Of a DNA stretch of 64,000 nucleotides, positions 51,292-61,318 are shown piece after piece (within the stretch, counting starts at the first letter, position 1; every line of letters begins with the position of its first letter). The notes below the pieces were generated by a model. That model saw only the letters and a program-made list of their open reading frames with translations. It did no database searches and had not been told where the DNA came from. Source of the stretch: Natronomonas aquatica (lineage in GTDB: Archaea; Halobacteriota; Halobacteria; Halobacteriales; Haloarculaceae); assembly GCF_024449025.1 (NCBI RefSeq), contig NZ_JAHLKM010000013.1, positions 1-64,000 of the forward strand, read 5' to 3'. The translations under genes and the position numbers were made by a program.

Positions 51292-52629
51292 ATGCACGTC
51301 GTCGTCGTCGGCGCCGGCGAGGTCGGAACCTCAATCGCGGCGAACCTGGCGGCCGACCACAACGTCGTCGTCATCGACATCGACCCCGACCGCGCCGAGC
51401 AACTCAAGTACGAACTCGACGTGATGACGCTGGCGGGCGATGGCGCTTCACTGGCGACACTCGAAGACGCGGAGGTCGGAGCGGCGGACATGTTCATCGC
51501 CAGCACCGACGACGACCGGACGAACCTCGTCGCCTGCGGGACGGCGAAAACGGTGGGCGACCCCTTCACGATCGCCCGGACGAAAAGCGTCGAGTACCTC
51601 CGAACGTGGGAGCTGACCGAATCCGCCTTCGGCGTCGATTTTATGGTCTGTTCGGACCTTCTGAGCGCCGAAAGCATCGTCGACGTCGTCGGGCTACCCG
51701 CCGCGGTCGACGTCGACCCCTTCGCGGGCGGGCTCGTCCAGATGGCCGAATTCGAGATCGACGCCGACAGCCCGGTAGCCGGCCAGACCGTCGCCGAGGC
51801 CGACCGCTTCGAGTCGCTGACCTTCGCGGGGCTGTTCCGCGACGGGGAGATCATCCTGCCCCGCGGAGACACCGCCATCGAGACGGGCGATAGGGCGGTC
51901 GTCATCGGGAGCCCCGAGAGCGTCCAGGCGTTCGCGAACGACCTCGCGCCCGAGGAGACACCCGACGAGGCCGACGAGATCGTCATCATCGGCGGCTCGG
52001 AGATCGGTTATCAGACCGCCAGACTGCTCGAGAAACGGGGGCTCTCCCCGCGGCTCATCGAACAGGATCACGACCGCGCCCGGTGGCTGGCCGAGGAGCT
52101 GCCGGGGACGCTCGTGATGGAACACGACGCGACCGATACCGACTTTCTGGCGCGCGAACACGTCGACGAGTCCGATTTCGTCGTCGCGACGCTCGACAGT
52201 GACGAGCGGAACCTGCTGGCGTCGGTGCTGGCCAAACGGCTCGGGACGGACCGGGTCGTCGCTGTCGTCGATAACGGCGAGTACGTGACGCTCTTCGAGG
52301 AGATCGGCATCGACGTGGCGGTCAACCCCCGGCAGGTCACCGCCGAGGAGATCATCCGCTTTACCTACGGCGGCGTCGCCGAGAACATCGCCGTCTTGGA
52401 GAACGACCAGGCCGAGGTGCTGGAGCTCCAGTTGACCGAAGACAGCGAGCTGGTCGGCTGCTCGATCGAGGAAGCCGCAGCCGGAATCGACACGAACCTG
52501 GTGTTCGGCGCGATCACCCGGGACCGGGAACTGATTACCCCACGCGGGGACACCGAACTGGCGGCGGGCGATCACATCGTCGTCTTCGTCGAGTCCTCGT
52601 TCGTCGAAGCGCTCGCCTCGATGGCATAG
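51292..52629 (+). CDS. trkA: Trk potassium uptake regulator TrkA
   Basis: The protein is 445 residues from ATG 51292. It has a double RCK layout: VVVVGAGEVGTSIAANLA (first NAD-binding loop), VIDIDPDRAEQ, a first TrkA-C domain around residues 145-215 (VAGQTVAEADRFESLTFAG), a second Rossmann domain (IVIIGGSEIGYQTARLLE) and a second TrkA-C. It gates TrkH by NAD(H)/ATP-dependent conformational change. It is followed after one base by trkH (52631), so the regulator and channel are one operon. Confidence 0.92.
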   Translation: MHVVVVGAGEVGTSIAANLAADHNVVVIDIDPDRAEQLKYELDVMTLAGDGASLATLEDAEVGAADMFIASTDDDRTNLVACGTAKTVGDPFTIARTKSVEYLRTWELTESAFGVDFMVCSDLLSAESIVDVVGLPAAVDVDPFAGGLVQMAEFEIDADSPVAGQTVAEADRFESLTFAGLFRDGEIILPRGDTAIETGDRAVVIGSPESVQAFANDLAPEETPDEADEIVIIGGSEIGYQTARLLEKRGLSPRLIEQDHDRARWLAEELPGTLVMEHDATDTDFLAREHVDESDFVVATLDSDERNLLASVLAKRLGTDRVVAVVDNGEYVTLFEEIGIDVAVNPRQVTAEEIIRFTYGGVAENIAVLENDQAEVLELQLTEDSELVGCSIEEAAAGIDTNLVFGAITRDRELITPRGDTELAAGDHIVVFVESSFVEALASMA

Positions 52630-52630
52630 T

Positions 52631-54133
52631 ATGGGACTGATCCGGGTGGACTGGCGGGCGAGCTTCGATCTCACCGGCCGAGTGCTCCTGTATCTCGCCG
52701 GGCCGCTTTCGTTTCCTCTTTTTTTGGCGATGCTCTACGGTGAGTCGACCCTTCCGTTCCTCGCGGCGATCGGGGCGACGCTCGTACTGGGCGGGCTCCT
52801 CCGGGGGCTTCCAGGCGATCCCGGGGACCTGGGGCCGCGGGAGGCGTTTCTGGCGGTCGCCTCGATCTGGCTGCTCGTCGCCGTCGTCGGGTCGATCCCG
52901 TTCGCCGTCGCCGCGACGGGGACGCTCGCACACCCGATCAACGCCGTCTTCGAGTCGATGAGCGGGCTGACGACGACCGGCGCGACCGTCCTCGAGGACT
53001 TCTCAGTCCACGGCCGATCGATCCTGATGTGGCGACAGCTCATCCAGTGGCTCGGCGGGCTCGGCATTTTGGTGTTGGCGACGGCGATCCTCTCGGAGCT
53101 GGGGGTCGGCGGCGCACAGCTGATGGACACCGAAACCCAAAGCAAGAACGTCAGCAAGCTGACCCCACGCATCTCCGAGACCGCACGGCTCATCTGGGGG
53201 CTATATCTGGGGTTGACGGCGCTTGCGGCGGTCGTTTACTATACGCTCCATCTCACCGGGCTCGCACCGCAGATGGACCTGTACAACGCCGTCGCCCACG
53301 CGTTCACGTCGGTCGCGACGGCCGGCTTCTCGCCGGAGCCCGCGAGCGTCGGCGCCTTCGCGCCGATCGTCCAGTGGGCGGTCGTTCCCTTCATGATCGC
53401 GGGGTCGACGAGTTTCGTGCTGATGTACTTCGCACTCAAGGGCGATCCGATGCGACTGCTGAAAAACGAGGAGTTTCACTTCTATCTCGGCAGCATCGCC
53501 GTCTTCGCCGCGGTCGTCGCGGGGGCGCTTTTCATCGATCCGACCGTCGGCTTCGGCGGCGAGGCGACGATCCGGCACGCCGTTTTCAACGTCGCCTCGA
53601 TGGTGACGACGACCGGGTACGCGAGCACCGACTTCGATCTGTGGTCCTCGGCGGCCAAGCACATGCTCTTTTTGTGTATGTTCCTCGGCGGCATGGTCGG
53701 GTCGACGACCTGTTCGATCAAGTCGCTTCGGTGGCTGGTCGCGCTGAAGGCGTTCAAACGGAACCTCTTTACGAGCGTTCACCCCGAGGCGGTCCGGCCG
53801 GTCCGGCTTTCAGGAAAACCGATCGAGGAGGAGGCGATCCGGGATATCTACGCGTATCTCCTTTTGAGCATCATCATCTTCACGCTGCTCACCGTCTTCA
53901 TCGTCGTCGACTCGGCCCGGGTCGGCGCGAACGTCTCGGAGTTCGAGGCGATGGGCGCGGCCGCCTCGACGTTTCTCAACATCGGCCCGGCGTTCGGCGA
54001 CGCCGGACCGTACGGAACCTACAACGGCTTTCCGATGACGACGAAGACGGCGATGATTCTCCTGATGTGGATCGGCCGCATCGAGATCATCCCGGTGCTC
54101 GTGTTGTTCACCGCGGCTTTCTGGCGGTCCTGA
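52631..54133 (+). CDS. trkH: Trk potassium uptake channel TrkH (copy 1)
   Basis: This 500-residue membrane protein has the four selectivity-loop blocks of TrkH: SGLTTTGATVLED, TSVATAGFSPEP, TTTGYASTDFD and LNIGPAFGDAGP. The Gly in each loop lines the K+ filter. The ends WIGRIEIIPVLVLFTAAFW and EAIRDIYAYLLLSIIIF are typical. It begins one base after the trkA stop. It imports K+ with TrkA, essential for the salt-in strategy of haloarchaea. The second TrkH follows after 99 bases. Confidence 0.93.
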   Translation: MGLIRVDWRASFDLTGRVLLYLAGPLSFPLFLAMLYGESTLPFLAAIGATLVLGGLLRGLPGDPGDLGPREAFLAVASIWLLVAVVGSIPFAVAATGTLAHPINAVFESMSGLTTTGATVLEDFSVHGRSILMWRQLIQWLGGLGILVLATAILSELGVGGAQLMDTETQSKNVSKLTPRISETARLIWGLYLGLTALAAVVYYTLHLTGLAPQMDLYNAVAHAFTSVATAGFSPEPASVGAFAPIVQWAVVPFMIAGSTSFVLMYFALKGDPMRLLKNEEFHFYLGSIAVFAAVVAGALFIDPTVGFGGEATIRHAVFNVASMVTTTGYASTDFDLWSSAAKHMLFLCMFLGGMVGSTTCSIKSLRWLVALKAFKRNLFTSVHPEAVRPVRLSGKPIEEEAIRDIYAYLLLSIIIFTLLTVFIVVDSARVGANVSEFEAMGAAASTFLNIGPAFGDAGPYGTYNGFPMTTKTAMILLMWIGRIEIIPVLVLFTAAFWRS

Positions 54134-54232
54134 AGACGACCGAGCGCCCGCCCGGATCGGGTCCCGGCTGCCCCGGTGATGTGTCGAATCGATGGGTTCA
54201 TACCTCATCCGTGAATCCCTCCGGTATCCCAT

Positions 54233-55825
54233 ATGAGATGGCGAGTCGATCTCCGGGCGAGCGTCAGCCTTCTGGGGACGATCATCAAGTATCTCGCCGC
54301 CACGATGGTGATCCCGCTGGCCGTCGCCGTCGTATACATGGAAGACGTCTGGGTGTTCGTCGTCTCGATCGCGATCGCGGTCGCGATCGGGGTCGGGCTC
54401 GAACGACTCGATCCCGAGCCGGACCTCGGCCCGCGGGAGGCGCTGGTGCTCGTCTCGATATCCTGGTTCGGCGTGGCGGTCGTCGGGACGATCCCGTATC
54501 TGCTCGCCGGGTACGGGACCCAATCGACCGTCGGCCTGCAGCTACCGCTCGGTGACGGGGCGGCGGTGATCCTGGGCGCGCTCGGCAGTTCGATCGTCAA
54601 CGCGCTGTTCGAGTCGATGAGCGGGTTCACCACGACCGGTGCGACGGTGTTAGGCGAGATCAGTTTCGACCGACACTCCCACGCCCTCTTGATGTGGCGA
54701 CAGCTCACCCAGTGGCTCGGCGGGATGGGGATAATCGTCCTCATGATCGCCATTCTGCCCGAACTCGCGGTCAACGGCGCACAGCTCATGAGTTCGGAGG
54801 CCCCCGGCCCGGAGTTACAGAAGCTCACCCCGAAGATCGCCGAGACGGCCCGCGCGCTCTGGCTCATCTACCTCGGATTCACCGTGCTGCTCGTGATACT
54901 TCTGTATACGCTTTCGGTGGTCGGGCTGGCCCCGGAGATGGACCTGTACAACGCCGTCGCCCACGGGTTCACCACGCTCCCGACCGGAGGGTTCTCGCCG
55001 CAGGCCGACAGCATCGCCGCCTTCGGCGCCGTCGTCCAGTGGGTCATCATCCCGTTCATGATCGTCGCCGGCGTCAACTTCGCGCTGTTTTGGCATCTCC
55101 TTCGGGGCGAGGTCGACGTCATGCTCAAAAACGCCGAGTTCCGGACTTACGCCGGCGCGATCGCCGTCATCACCGCCGTGCTTTCGGTGCTCCTGTTCCG
55201 CGGCGGGGCACCACCGCTGGAACTCGGGGGGACGACGGAGGGAGTAACCGAAAACGCGCTCCGGCAGGCGGCGTTTCAGATCGGATCGCTGTTGAACTCG
55301 ACCGGGTACGCGACGGCGGATTTCGCCCAGTGGGATGGCCACACGCAGTTCTTTTTGTTGTTCGCCATGTTCATCGGCGGCTCTGCGGGATCGACCGGCG
55401 GCGGCGTCAAAGTCATCCGCTGGCTCGTCGTGTTCCGGGCGATCAGACGCGAACTCTACACGACGGCACGCCCGGACGTCGTCCGACCGGTCCGTCTCGG
55501 CGGCCAGGTCGTCGACGAGGATGCCGTCCGGGGGATCGTCGTGTTCACGCTGCTTTATTTCATCCTCCTGATCTTCGGCGCCGTGTTCATCATGATTGAC
55601 TCGGCCCGGATCGGCGTCGAACTCTCCGCGCTCGAGGCGGTCAGCGCATCGCTCGCGACCATCGGGAACATCGGCCCGGGGTTCGGAAAGCTCGGGCCGT
55701 TCGGTAGCTATCTGTTCTTTCCGGATAGCTCGAAGCTTCTGATGGTCGTTCTGATGTGGCTCGGCAGGCTGGAGATCGTCCCCGTCCTCGCGGTGCTGGT
55801 CGCCGGGGTCGAGGACGTAGGTTGA
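54233..55825 (+). CDS. trkH: Trk potassium uptake channel TrkH (copy 2)
   Basis: This 530-residue protein is related to copy 1 but clearly diverged. The loops are SGFTTTGATVLGE, TTLPTGGFSPQA (TLPTGG in place of SVATAG), NSTGYATADFAQ and GNIGPGFGKLGP. It has one extra cytoplasmic loop with QLPLGDGAAVILGALGSS. Two TrkH genes behind one TrkA suggest different K+ affinity or salinity response. The start ATG at 54233 follows a short gap that shows no separate regulatory gene. Confidence 0.92.
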   Translation: MRWRVDLRASVSLLGTIIKYLAATMVIPLAVAVVYMEDVWVFVVSIAIAVAIGVGLERLDPEPDLGPREALVLVSISWFGVAVVGTIPYLLAGYGTQSTVGLQLPLGDGAAVILGALGSSIVNALFESMSGFTTTGATVLGEISFDRHSHALLMWRQLTQWLGGMGIIVLMIAILPELAVNGAQLMSSEAPGPELQKLTPKIAETARALWLIYLGFTVLLVILLYTLSVVGLAPEMDLYNAVAHGFTTLPTGGFSPQADSIAAFGAVVQWVIIPFMIVAGVNFALFWHLLRGEVDVMLKNAEFRTYAGAIAVITAVLSVLLFRGGAPPLELGGTTEGVTENALRQAAFQIGSLLNSTGYATADFAQWDGHTQFFLLFAMFIGGSAGSTGGGVKVIRWLVVFRAIRRELYTTARPDVVRPVRLGGQVVDEDAVRGIVVFTLLYFILLIFGAVFIMIDSARIGVELSALEAVSASLATIGNIGPGFGKLGPFGSYLFFPDSSKLLMVVLMWLGRLEIVPVLAVLVAGVEDVG

Positions 55826-55921
55826 CGCGGTCGGTTCCCGCCGGTCGTGGGGAGGATAACCCAGGAGTACCGTCGACGGAGAACGCTCATGTTCCAGCAG
55901 GGAGTGGTATGATCCACAGCT

Positions 55922-57580
55922 ATGCAAGGATGGAAACGGCGGGCCATCGGATACTTCGTCTTCGTTGGTCTGGCACTCGTGGTAACCGCACGCGGGTATC
56001 AGTGGGGGATGGCCGTATACGAGGGACGGCCCCGAACGTTCCTCGATTCGCTCCAGTTCGCCGTCGAGATGTTCACGACCACCGGGTTCGGGGGGGACTC
56101 GCCGTGGGAGAGCCCCCAGATGCAAGCCTTCATTACCGTCGCCGATCTGGTCGGGATGGCGATACTCGTCGGCGCGTTGCCGGTGTTCGTGGGGCCGCTC
56201 GTGGAGAACACGCTCTCGCCGTCGGCTCCCGAGGAACTGGAGCGGTCCCTCACGGATCACGTCGTCATCTGTTCGGATACGACCCGAGCGGAGGAACTCA
56301 TCAAGGAACTCGACGCGAACGCCGTCCCCTACGTGATCGTCGAATCCGACGGCGGGCGGGCGAACGAACTGCACGACGACGGCCAGCGTGTGATCAACGC
56401 CGATCCCAAATCGACCGAGGGGCTGGCCGCTGCCGGGCTGTCGTCGGCCCGGGCCCTGTTCGCGGACGTGTCCGATCAGGTCGACGCGAGCATCGTCCTC
56501 GCCGCCAAAGAAATCGCCGGGGATGTGCCCGTCGTGAGCGTCGTCGAGGACCCGGACGCCGAGACGTATCACCGACTCGCCGGGGCCGATCACGTCCTCT
56601 CGCCGCGCTCGTTGCTCGGAGAGAGCCTGGCGGCGAAGGTGACGGCCGCCACCCGCACCGAAATCGACGAGACGATCTCGGTCGGCGACGAGCTACAGCT
56701 CGCGGAGATATCGATCCGCCACGGCAGCGACCTGGCGGGCTCGACGCTGGCCGACAGCGGCATCCGGGAGCGGTCGGGGGTCAACGTGATCGGGGCGTGG
56801 CTCCACGGCGAGTTCACGCCGGCTCCCGCTCCTGACATCCGGCTGGCCGAAGGGACCGTGCTGCTCGTTTCCGGCCACAGAGACCAGCTAGACCGGTTCG
56901 TCGATCTGACGCAGTCACCGATCCGGAAGTTTCAGGCCGGGCACACGGTGGTCGTCGGCTACGGACAGGTCGGACGGGCCGTCGCGGCGGCACTCAACGA
57001 CGCCGGGGTTCCCTACACGGTCGTCGATCGGGCCGAGATGGACGCCGTGGACATCGTCGGCGACGGGAGCGATCCCGACACGCTCAGACGGGCCGGGATC
57101 GAGGACGCCGAAACGGTGATCCTCGCGCTGCCGGACGACACCATGACCGAGTTCGCCACGCTCGTCGTCCGCGACGTGGCGCCGAACATACAGATCATCG
57201 CCAGGGTCGAAGGGAAATCGAACATCACGAAGACGTATCGCGCCGGCGGCGACTACGTGCTCTCGCTGGCGATGGTGACGGGGCGAATGTCCGCGTCACG
57301 CCTGCTGGAAGGGCGGGAGGTAATGTCCTTGAACCGACAGGTAGAGGTAATCCGGAAGCGGGTGCCGGAACTGGCCGACCGGACGATCGCCGAGGCGAAC
57401 ATCCGCGACGAAACCGGCTGTACGGTGGTGGCGATCGGGCGCGACGATGGGATGTACACCGACATCAGCCCGGAATCGAGGATAGAGCAGGGGGACGAAC
57501 TCGTCATCGTCGGGACCGACGAGGGGATCCGTACTTTCGAGCGCGTCTTCGATGGCGAGGCCGGCGCGGGCGAGGACTGA
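55922..57580 (+). CDS. RCK-type potassium channel-like protein
   Basis: This 552-residue protein has a two-helix ion channel at the N terminus (YFVFVGLALVVTARGYQWG, VADLVGMAILVGALPVFVG) with the pore block FTTTGFGGDSPW, a TTTGFGG filter instead of the usual TVGYG. Two RCK/TrkA-N domains follow (HVVICSDTTRAEELIKEL; TVVVGYGQVGRAVAAAL with GxGxxG), each with a TrkA-C domain (VGDELQLAEISIRHGSDLAG; ADRTIAEANIRDETGCTVVA). The first RCK has lost the classic GxGxxG. It completes the K+ module that starts at 51292. Confidence 0.88.
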   Translation: MQGWKRRAIGYFVFVGLALVVTARGYQWGMAVYEGRPRTFLDSLQFAVEMFTTTGFGGDSPWESPQMQAFITVADLVGMAILVGALPVFVGPLVENTLSPSAPEELERSLTDHVVICSDTTRAEELIKELDANAVPYVIVESDGGRANELHDDGQRVINADPKSTEGLAAAGLSSARALFADVSDQVDASIVLAAKEIAGDVPVVSVVEDPDAETYHRLAGADHVLSPRSLLGESLAAKVTAATRTEIDETISVGDELQLAEISIRHGSDLAGSTLADSGIRERSGVNVIGAWLHGEFTPAPAPDIRLAEGTVLLVSGHRDQLDRFVDLTQSPIRKFQAGHTVVVGYGQVGRAVAAALNDAGVPYTVVDRAEMDAVDIVGDGSDPDTLRRAGIEDAETVILALPDDTMTEFATLVVRDVAPNIQIIARVEGKSNITKTYRAGGDYVLSLAMVTGRMSASRLLEGREVMSLNRQVEVIRKRVPELADRTIAEANIRDETGCTVVAIGRDDGMYTDISPESRIEQGDELVIVGTDEGIRTFERVFDGEAGAGED

Positions 57581-57603
57581 GAGGGATCGTCGTATCTCCC
57601 CGA

Positions 57604-57945
57604 TCACGTTTGCAGTTCGTAGTGCTCCTCGAACCCATAGACCTCCCGGAACAGCGCCTCGAGGAAGTCGGCGGCGTGTTTCGCGTCGGTGACGGCCGAC
57701 AGATAGACGACGCCGTCGTCGGCCTTTCGCGTCGCGGGCTGTTCGATCTTGAAGACGTGATACGCCTCGAGGAGCGCCTCCAGTCGGTCGCGTTCCCCGG
57801 CAGTGAGTTCGAGTCGGAGGCTCCGGTCGTCGTACTCGATCGCCGCGTCGCGGGCCTCGAAGATCACGGGCTCTTCGGTCCGTCTCGCCTCGAGGATCCG
57901 GCGGACGAACGATCGCTTTCGGTCGCCCGGTGAATCATCTGTCAT
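57604..57945 (-). CDS. Small conserved haloarchaeal protein
   Basis: The protein is 113 residues from ATG 57945 (MTDDSPGDRKRSF); the frame is open twelve codons further up. It contains VRRILEARRTEEPVIFEARD, LTAGERDRLEALLEAYHVFK and FLEALFREVYGFEEHYELQT. It looks like a compact alpha/beta protein with no known motif. It is convergent with the RCK-channel gene (23-base gap) and divergent from adk. Confidence 0.6.
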   Translation of the reverse strand: MTDDSPGDRKRSFVRRILEARRTEEPVIFEARDAAIEYDDRSLRLELTAGERDRLEALLEAYHVFKIEQPATRKADDGVVYLSAVTDAKHAADFLEALFREVYGFEEHYELQT

Positions 57946-58030
57946 TATCTGACCTGGGAAACCGAGACGCATCAAACCCACGTCGGCGCGTTTCAGACAA
58001 CTCTTTTAGTCGGCGTTCTGAAGAGCGTGT

Positions 58031-58660
58031 ATGAGCCAGCCGAAGATCCTGTTGCTCGGGGCGCCGGGTGCCGGGAAAGGGACACAGTCGAAAAACATCG
58101 TCGAAGGGTACGGCGTCGCACACGTCACGACGGGCGATGCGCTACGGGCCAACAAGGACATGGAGACCGAACACGGCACGCCGCGGGAGTACATGGAAGC
58201 CGGCGAACTCGTTCCCGATCCGGTCGTCAACGAGATCGTCGAGGCCGCCCTCGCCGAAGCCGGGGGGTTCGTCCTCGACGGCTACCCGCGGAACCTCTCG
58301 CAGGCGGAGTACCTCGAGGACATCACCGAGCTGGATCTGGTCGTCCTCCTCGATGTCGACAGGGAGGAACTCGTCCGCCGGCTCACCGGCCGCCGGGTTT
58401 GTTCGGAGTGTGGCAGGAACTTCCACGTGGAGTTCGACCAGCCCGAAGAGGAGGGCGTCTGCGACGAGTGCGGCGGCGAACTTATCCAGCGCGACGACGA
58501 CAACGAGGAGACGGTCAAAGAGCGCCTCGAGGTCTTCGAGGAGAACACCCAGCCGGTGATCGACCACTACGAGGCGGCCGGACAACTCGTCCGCATCGAC
58601 GGCGAACAGCCCCCAGGGGAGGTCTGGACGGACCTCGAGGACGCGATCGAGAACGCCTAG
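58031..58660 (+). CDS. adk: Adenylate kinase
   Basis: This 209-residue protein has the P-loop [15 protein letters not shown], the AMP site [12 protein letters not shown] and [14 protein letters not shown], and the zinc-finger [16 protein letters not shown]...CDECGGEL with all four Cys. It converts ATP + AMP to 2 ADP. The four-Cys LID is the zinc type. It is the first gene of the adk, EMC3-like, cmk, cbf5 group, an arrangement common in Halobacteria next to ribosomal and Sec genes. Confidence 0.95.
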   Translation: MSQPKILLLGAPGAGKGTQSKNIVEGYGVAHVTTGDALRANKDMETEHGTPREYMEAGELVPDPVVNEIVEAALAEAGGFVLDGYPRNLSQAEYLEDITELDLVVLLDVDREELVRRLTGRRVCSECGRNFHVEFDQPEEEGVCDECGGELIQRDDDNEETVKERLEVFEENTQPVIDHYEAAGQLVRIDGEQPPGEVWTDLEDAIENA

Positions 58661-58801
58661 ACCGGAACAGGGCCGAACGCCCCGGCTCCGTCGGATCCGG
58701 GGGGAACCTGACACATCGTTGCAGCACTGACGACGCCGACGTCCGTTTCGGCGTCGGTCCGGAGTAAAAGGTTGATTACCCACCGCCGATAACGGAGCAT
58801 A

Positions 58802-59692
58802 ATGGCACGTACAGCCTCGAAGGTACAGGAGCTCGTCAAGGAGGACCCGGAGATGGAGGCAGCCCTCGAGTACGTCCTCGAGCGGGCCGACGAAGGCACC
58901 GTCTCCTGGGGTGACGTCTCGGATGAGCTCTCGAGCGGACAGTGGGGCCGGCTCATCGAGACGGGAATTCTGGCCGACTCCGACGGCGAGGGGTTCGACG
59001 TCGCCGATCCCGAGGGGGTCCGCGACGCCCTCGAGGACGACGACCTCGAGTTCCCCGACGCCCCCGACACCGACTCCTCGTGGTCGAAGTGGGACAAGCT
59101 GGCCGCGGCCGGGTCGGTCTCGATGTTCGCCGGGTACACGTTCAGCGCCGTCCGGGACCCGCTTGCGAGCACGCTCGATATCCTGCTCGGGCCGCTGCTC
59201 GAGTTGCTCCCGTTCTTCGCCGTCGTGATGGTGCTTTCGCTTTTCACCGGGATGTACTCGACGCTCCTCCAGTCGAACCTCATGGACATGGAGGTGATGG
59301 GCGCCTACCAGAACCGGATGAAAGAGATCCAACAGCGCCGCAAGGATGCCAAAGAGCGCGGCGACGACGAGGAGCTCGAGCGGATCCAGGAAGAACAGAT
59401 GAGCGCGATGGCGGACAATCTCGGGATGTTCAAAGAGCAGTTCCGTCCGATGGTGTGGATCATGGTGCTCACCATCCCGGTCTTTCTGTGGATGTACTGG
59501 GCGGTCGGGTTCCGCGGCGGGACGGCCCACTACGAACTCACCACCATCGTTTTGCCGATGGCCGGCGAGATCGGCTGGACCGAGTCGATCCTGGGTCCGA
59601 TCCAGACGTGGATCGTCTGGTATTTCGTCTGCTCGATGTGCTTTACCCAGATCATCCGGAAGGCGCTGAACATCCAGACGACGCCGACCTGA
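58802..59692 (+). CDS. EMC3/TMCO1-like membrane insertase (DUF106)
   Basis: This 296-residue protein has a soluble N-terminal winged-helix-like part of ~95 residues (VQELVKEDPEMEAALEYVLE, TVSWGDVSDELSSGQWGRLI). About three membrane helices follow (LLELLPFFAVVMVLSLFTGM, PMVWIMVLTIPVFLWMYWAV, WIVWYFVCSMCFTQII) with a cytoplasmic coiled region between helix 1 and 2 (YQNRMKEIQQRRKDAKERGD). This is the archaeal YidC/EMC3/TMCO1 group, which inserts membrane proteins. It sits between adk and cmk as in other Halobacteria. Confidence 0.9.
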   Translation: MARTASKVQELVKEDPEMEAALEYVLERADEGTVSWGDVSDELSSGQWGRLIETGILADSDGEGFDVADPEGVRDALEDDDLEFPDAPDTDSSWSKWDKLAAAGSVSMFAGYTFSAVRDPLASTLDILLGPLLELLPFFAVVMVLSLFTGMYSTLLQSNLMDMEVMGAYQNRMKEIQQRRKDAKERGDDEELERIQEEQMSAMADNLGMFKEQFRPMVWIMVLTIPVFLWMYWAVGFRGGTAHYELTTIVLPMAGEIGWTESILGPIQTWIVWYFVCSMCFTQIIRKALNIQTTPT

Positions 59693-59800
59693 TGGGTCAC
59701 CGTCGTTCGGTCCCGACGGCGTCGGAACTCCGGACGCCGGTCGTCGGTCGCCGCTCGCTCGAAGGGCAACGTCTTTTAGATACGCCGACGGAATACTGAT

Positions 59801-60379
59801 ATGTTGATAACGATCTCCGGCCCCGCCGGCAGCGGCAAGAGCACCGTCGCGGGCGGGCTGGCGGAGACCCTCGGATACGAACACGTAAGCGGTGGTGATC
59901 TCTTCAGGGGGCTGGCCGACGAACGGGGCCTGACGCCGCTGGAGCTGAACCGGCTCGCCGAGGAGGACGAGGCGATCGATCGCGATCTCGACCGGCGACA
60001 GCGCGAACTGGCGGCGGACGCCGACGATCTCGTCTTGGAATCCAGGCTCGCCGGCTGGATGGCCGGCGAGTACGCCGATTTCCGCGTCTGGCTCGACGCC
60101 CCACTCGAGGTTCGGGTCGACCGGATCGCCGACCGAGAGGACAAACCGACCGCGACCGCCCGGGAGGAAACCGTCGCGCGCGCCGAAAGCGAGACCCGCC
60201 GCTACGAGGAGTACTACGACATCGACATCGGGACGCTCGATATCTACGATCTCTCGATCAATACCGCCCGCTTTTCCCCGGGGGCCGTCCTCGAGGTGGT
60301 CGAAACGGCGATCGGAGCGTACGACCCGGCCGACGACGAGGGGAAGATCCCGATCGACGGCGTCAACTACGAGTTTTGA
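59801..60379 (+). CDS. cmk: Cytidylate kinase
   Basis: This 192-residue P-loop kinase starts [20 protein letters not shown]. The CMP site is [20 protein letters not shown], and the LID follows the DRIADRED block. This is the short archaeal (AK-like) Cmk that phosphorylates CMP/dCMP. The next gene starts three bases after its stop, so translation is likely coupled. Confidence 0.93.
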   Translation: MLITISGPAGSGKSTVAGGLAETLGYEHVSGGDLFRGLADERGLTPLELNRLAEEDEAIDRDLDRRQRELAADADDLVLESRLAGWMAGEYADFRVWLDAPLEVRVDRIADREDKPTATAREETVARAESETRRYEEYYDIDIGTLDIYDLSINTARFSPGAVLEVVETAIGAYDPADDEGKIPIDGVNYEF

Positions 60380-60381
60380 CC

Positions 60382-61266
60382 ATGCGTGCCCGCGGGTCAC
60401 CCGACGACCGCGATCCCGAGACGCTCCTGGAGTTCGGCGTCGTCAATCTCGATAAGCCGCCCGGCCCCTCGGCCCACCAGGTCGCCGCCTGGGTCCGCGA
60501 TATGGCCGGCGTCGAACGGGCGGCCCACGCGGGGACCCTCGATCCGAAGGTCACGGGCTGTCTGCCGGTGTTGACCGGGACGGCGACGCGGCTCGCCCAG
60601 GTGTTCGACGACAGCCGGAAGCGATACGTGGCCGTCCTCGAGTTGCACTCGTCGGCGCCGGCCGACTTCGAGGCGACGCTCTCGGAGTTCGAGGGACCGC
60701 TCTATCAGAAGCCCCCCCGGAAGTCCGCCGTCGCCCGCCGGCTCCGGGTCCGGGAGATACACCGTCTCGACGTCCTCGAACGCGAGGATCGTCGCGTCCT
60801 GCTCAATATCGAGTGCGAGAGCGGGACCTACATCAGAAAGCTCTGTCACGATATCGGGCTCGCGCTCGGGACCGGCGCCCACATGGGCGATCTCAGGCGG
60901 ACCGAGACCGGCGGCTTCGACGACCGGACGCTGTCGACGATGGAAGATCTGGCCGACGGCCTGGCCTTCTACCGCGAGAACGACGACGCGGGACTCCTCC
61001 GGGACGTCGTCTCGCCGGCCGAGCGGGCGCTGGAGGGACTACCGGGGCTGACCGTCGCCCCCTCTGCCGCCGCCGAGATCGCCGAGGGCGCGCCGGTGTA
61101 CGCCCCGGGCGTGATCGACGCCGGCTTCGATCCCGACGACGTGGCGCCGGACACGCTAATCGCCTGCTACACGCCGGATGGGGCTGCGGTCTGTCTCGGC
61201 CACCTGGTCGGCGATCCCGGCGCCGGGGCGGGCGTCGTCGTCGAACTGGAACGCGTTCTCGTGTAG
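60382..61266 (+). CDS. Archaeal TruB/Cbf5 pseudouridine synthase
   Basis: The protein is 294 residues from ATG 60382; a TTG at 60376 would overlap cmk. It has GVVNLDKPPGPSAHQVA, catalytic Asp in HAGTLDPKVTGCLPV (residues ~49-63), RKSAVARRLRVREI, YIRKLCHDIGLALG and a C-terminal PUA domain (LPGLTVAPSAAAEIAEGAPV, YAPGVIDA). It is the catalytic core of H/ACA ribonucleoprotein and also can modify tRNA U55. It is last in the adk group, about 50 bases before tRNA-Pro. Confidence 0.93.
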   Translation: MRARGSPDDRDPETLLEFGVVNLDKPPGPSAHQVAAWVRDMAGVERAAHAGTLDPKVTGCLPVLTGTATRLAQVFDDSRKRYVAVLELHSSAPADFEATLSEFEGPLYQKPPRKSAVARRLRVREIHRLDVLEREDRRVLLNIECESGTYIRKLCHDIGLALGTGAHMGDLRRTETGGFDDRTLSTMEDLADGLAFYRENDDAGLLRDVVSPAERALEGLPGLTVAPSAAAEIAEGAPVYAPGVIDAGFDPDDVAPDTLIACYTPDGAAVCLGHLVGDPGAGAGVVVELERVLV

Positions 61267-61318
61267 TGGGGTCGAAACGAAGACATTAAACGTCCGACTG
61301 TCGTCTCTCGGAACGTAA

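Noticed and set aside
58142-60400. Long minus-strand ORF opposite adk, EMC3-like and cmk genes
   Set aside because: It crosses three clear plus-strand genes and intergenic gaps; an open frame this long is expected in high-GC haloarchaeal DNA.
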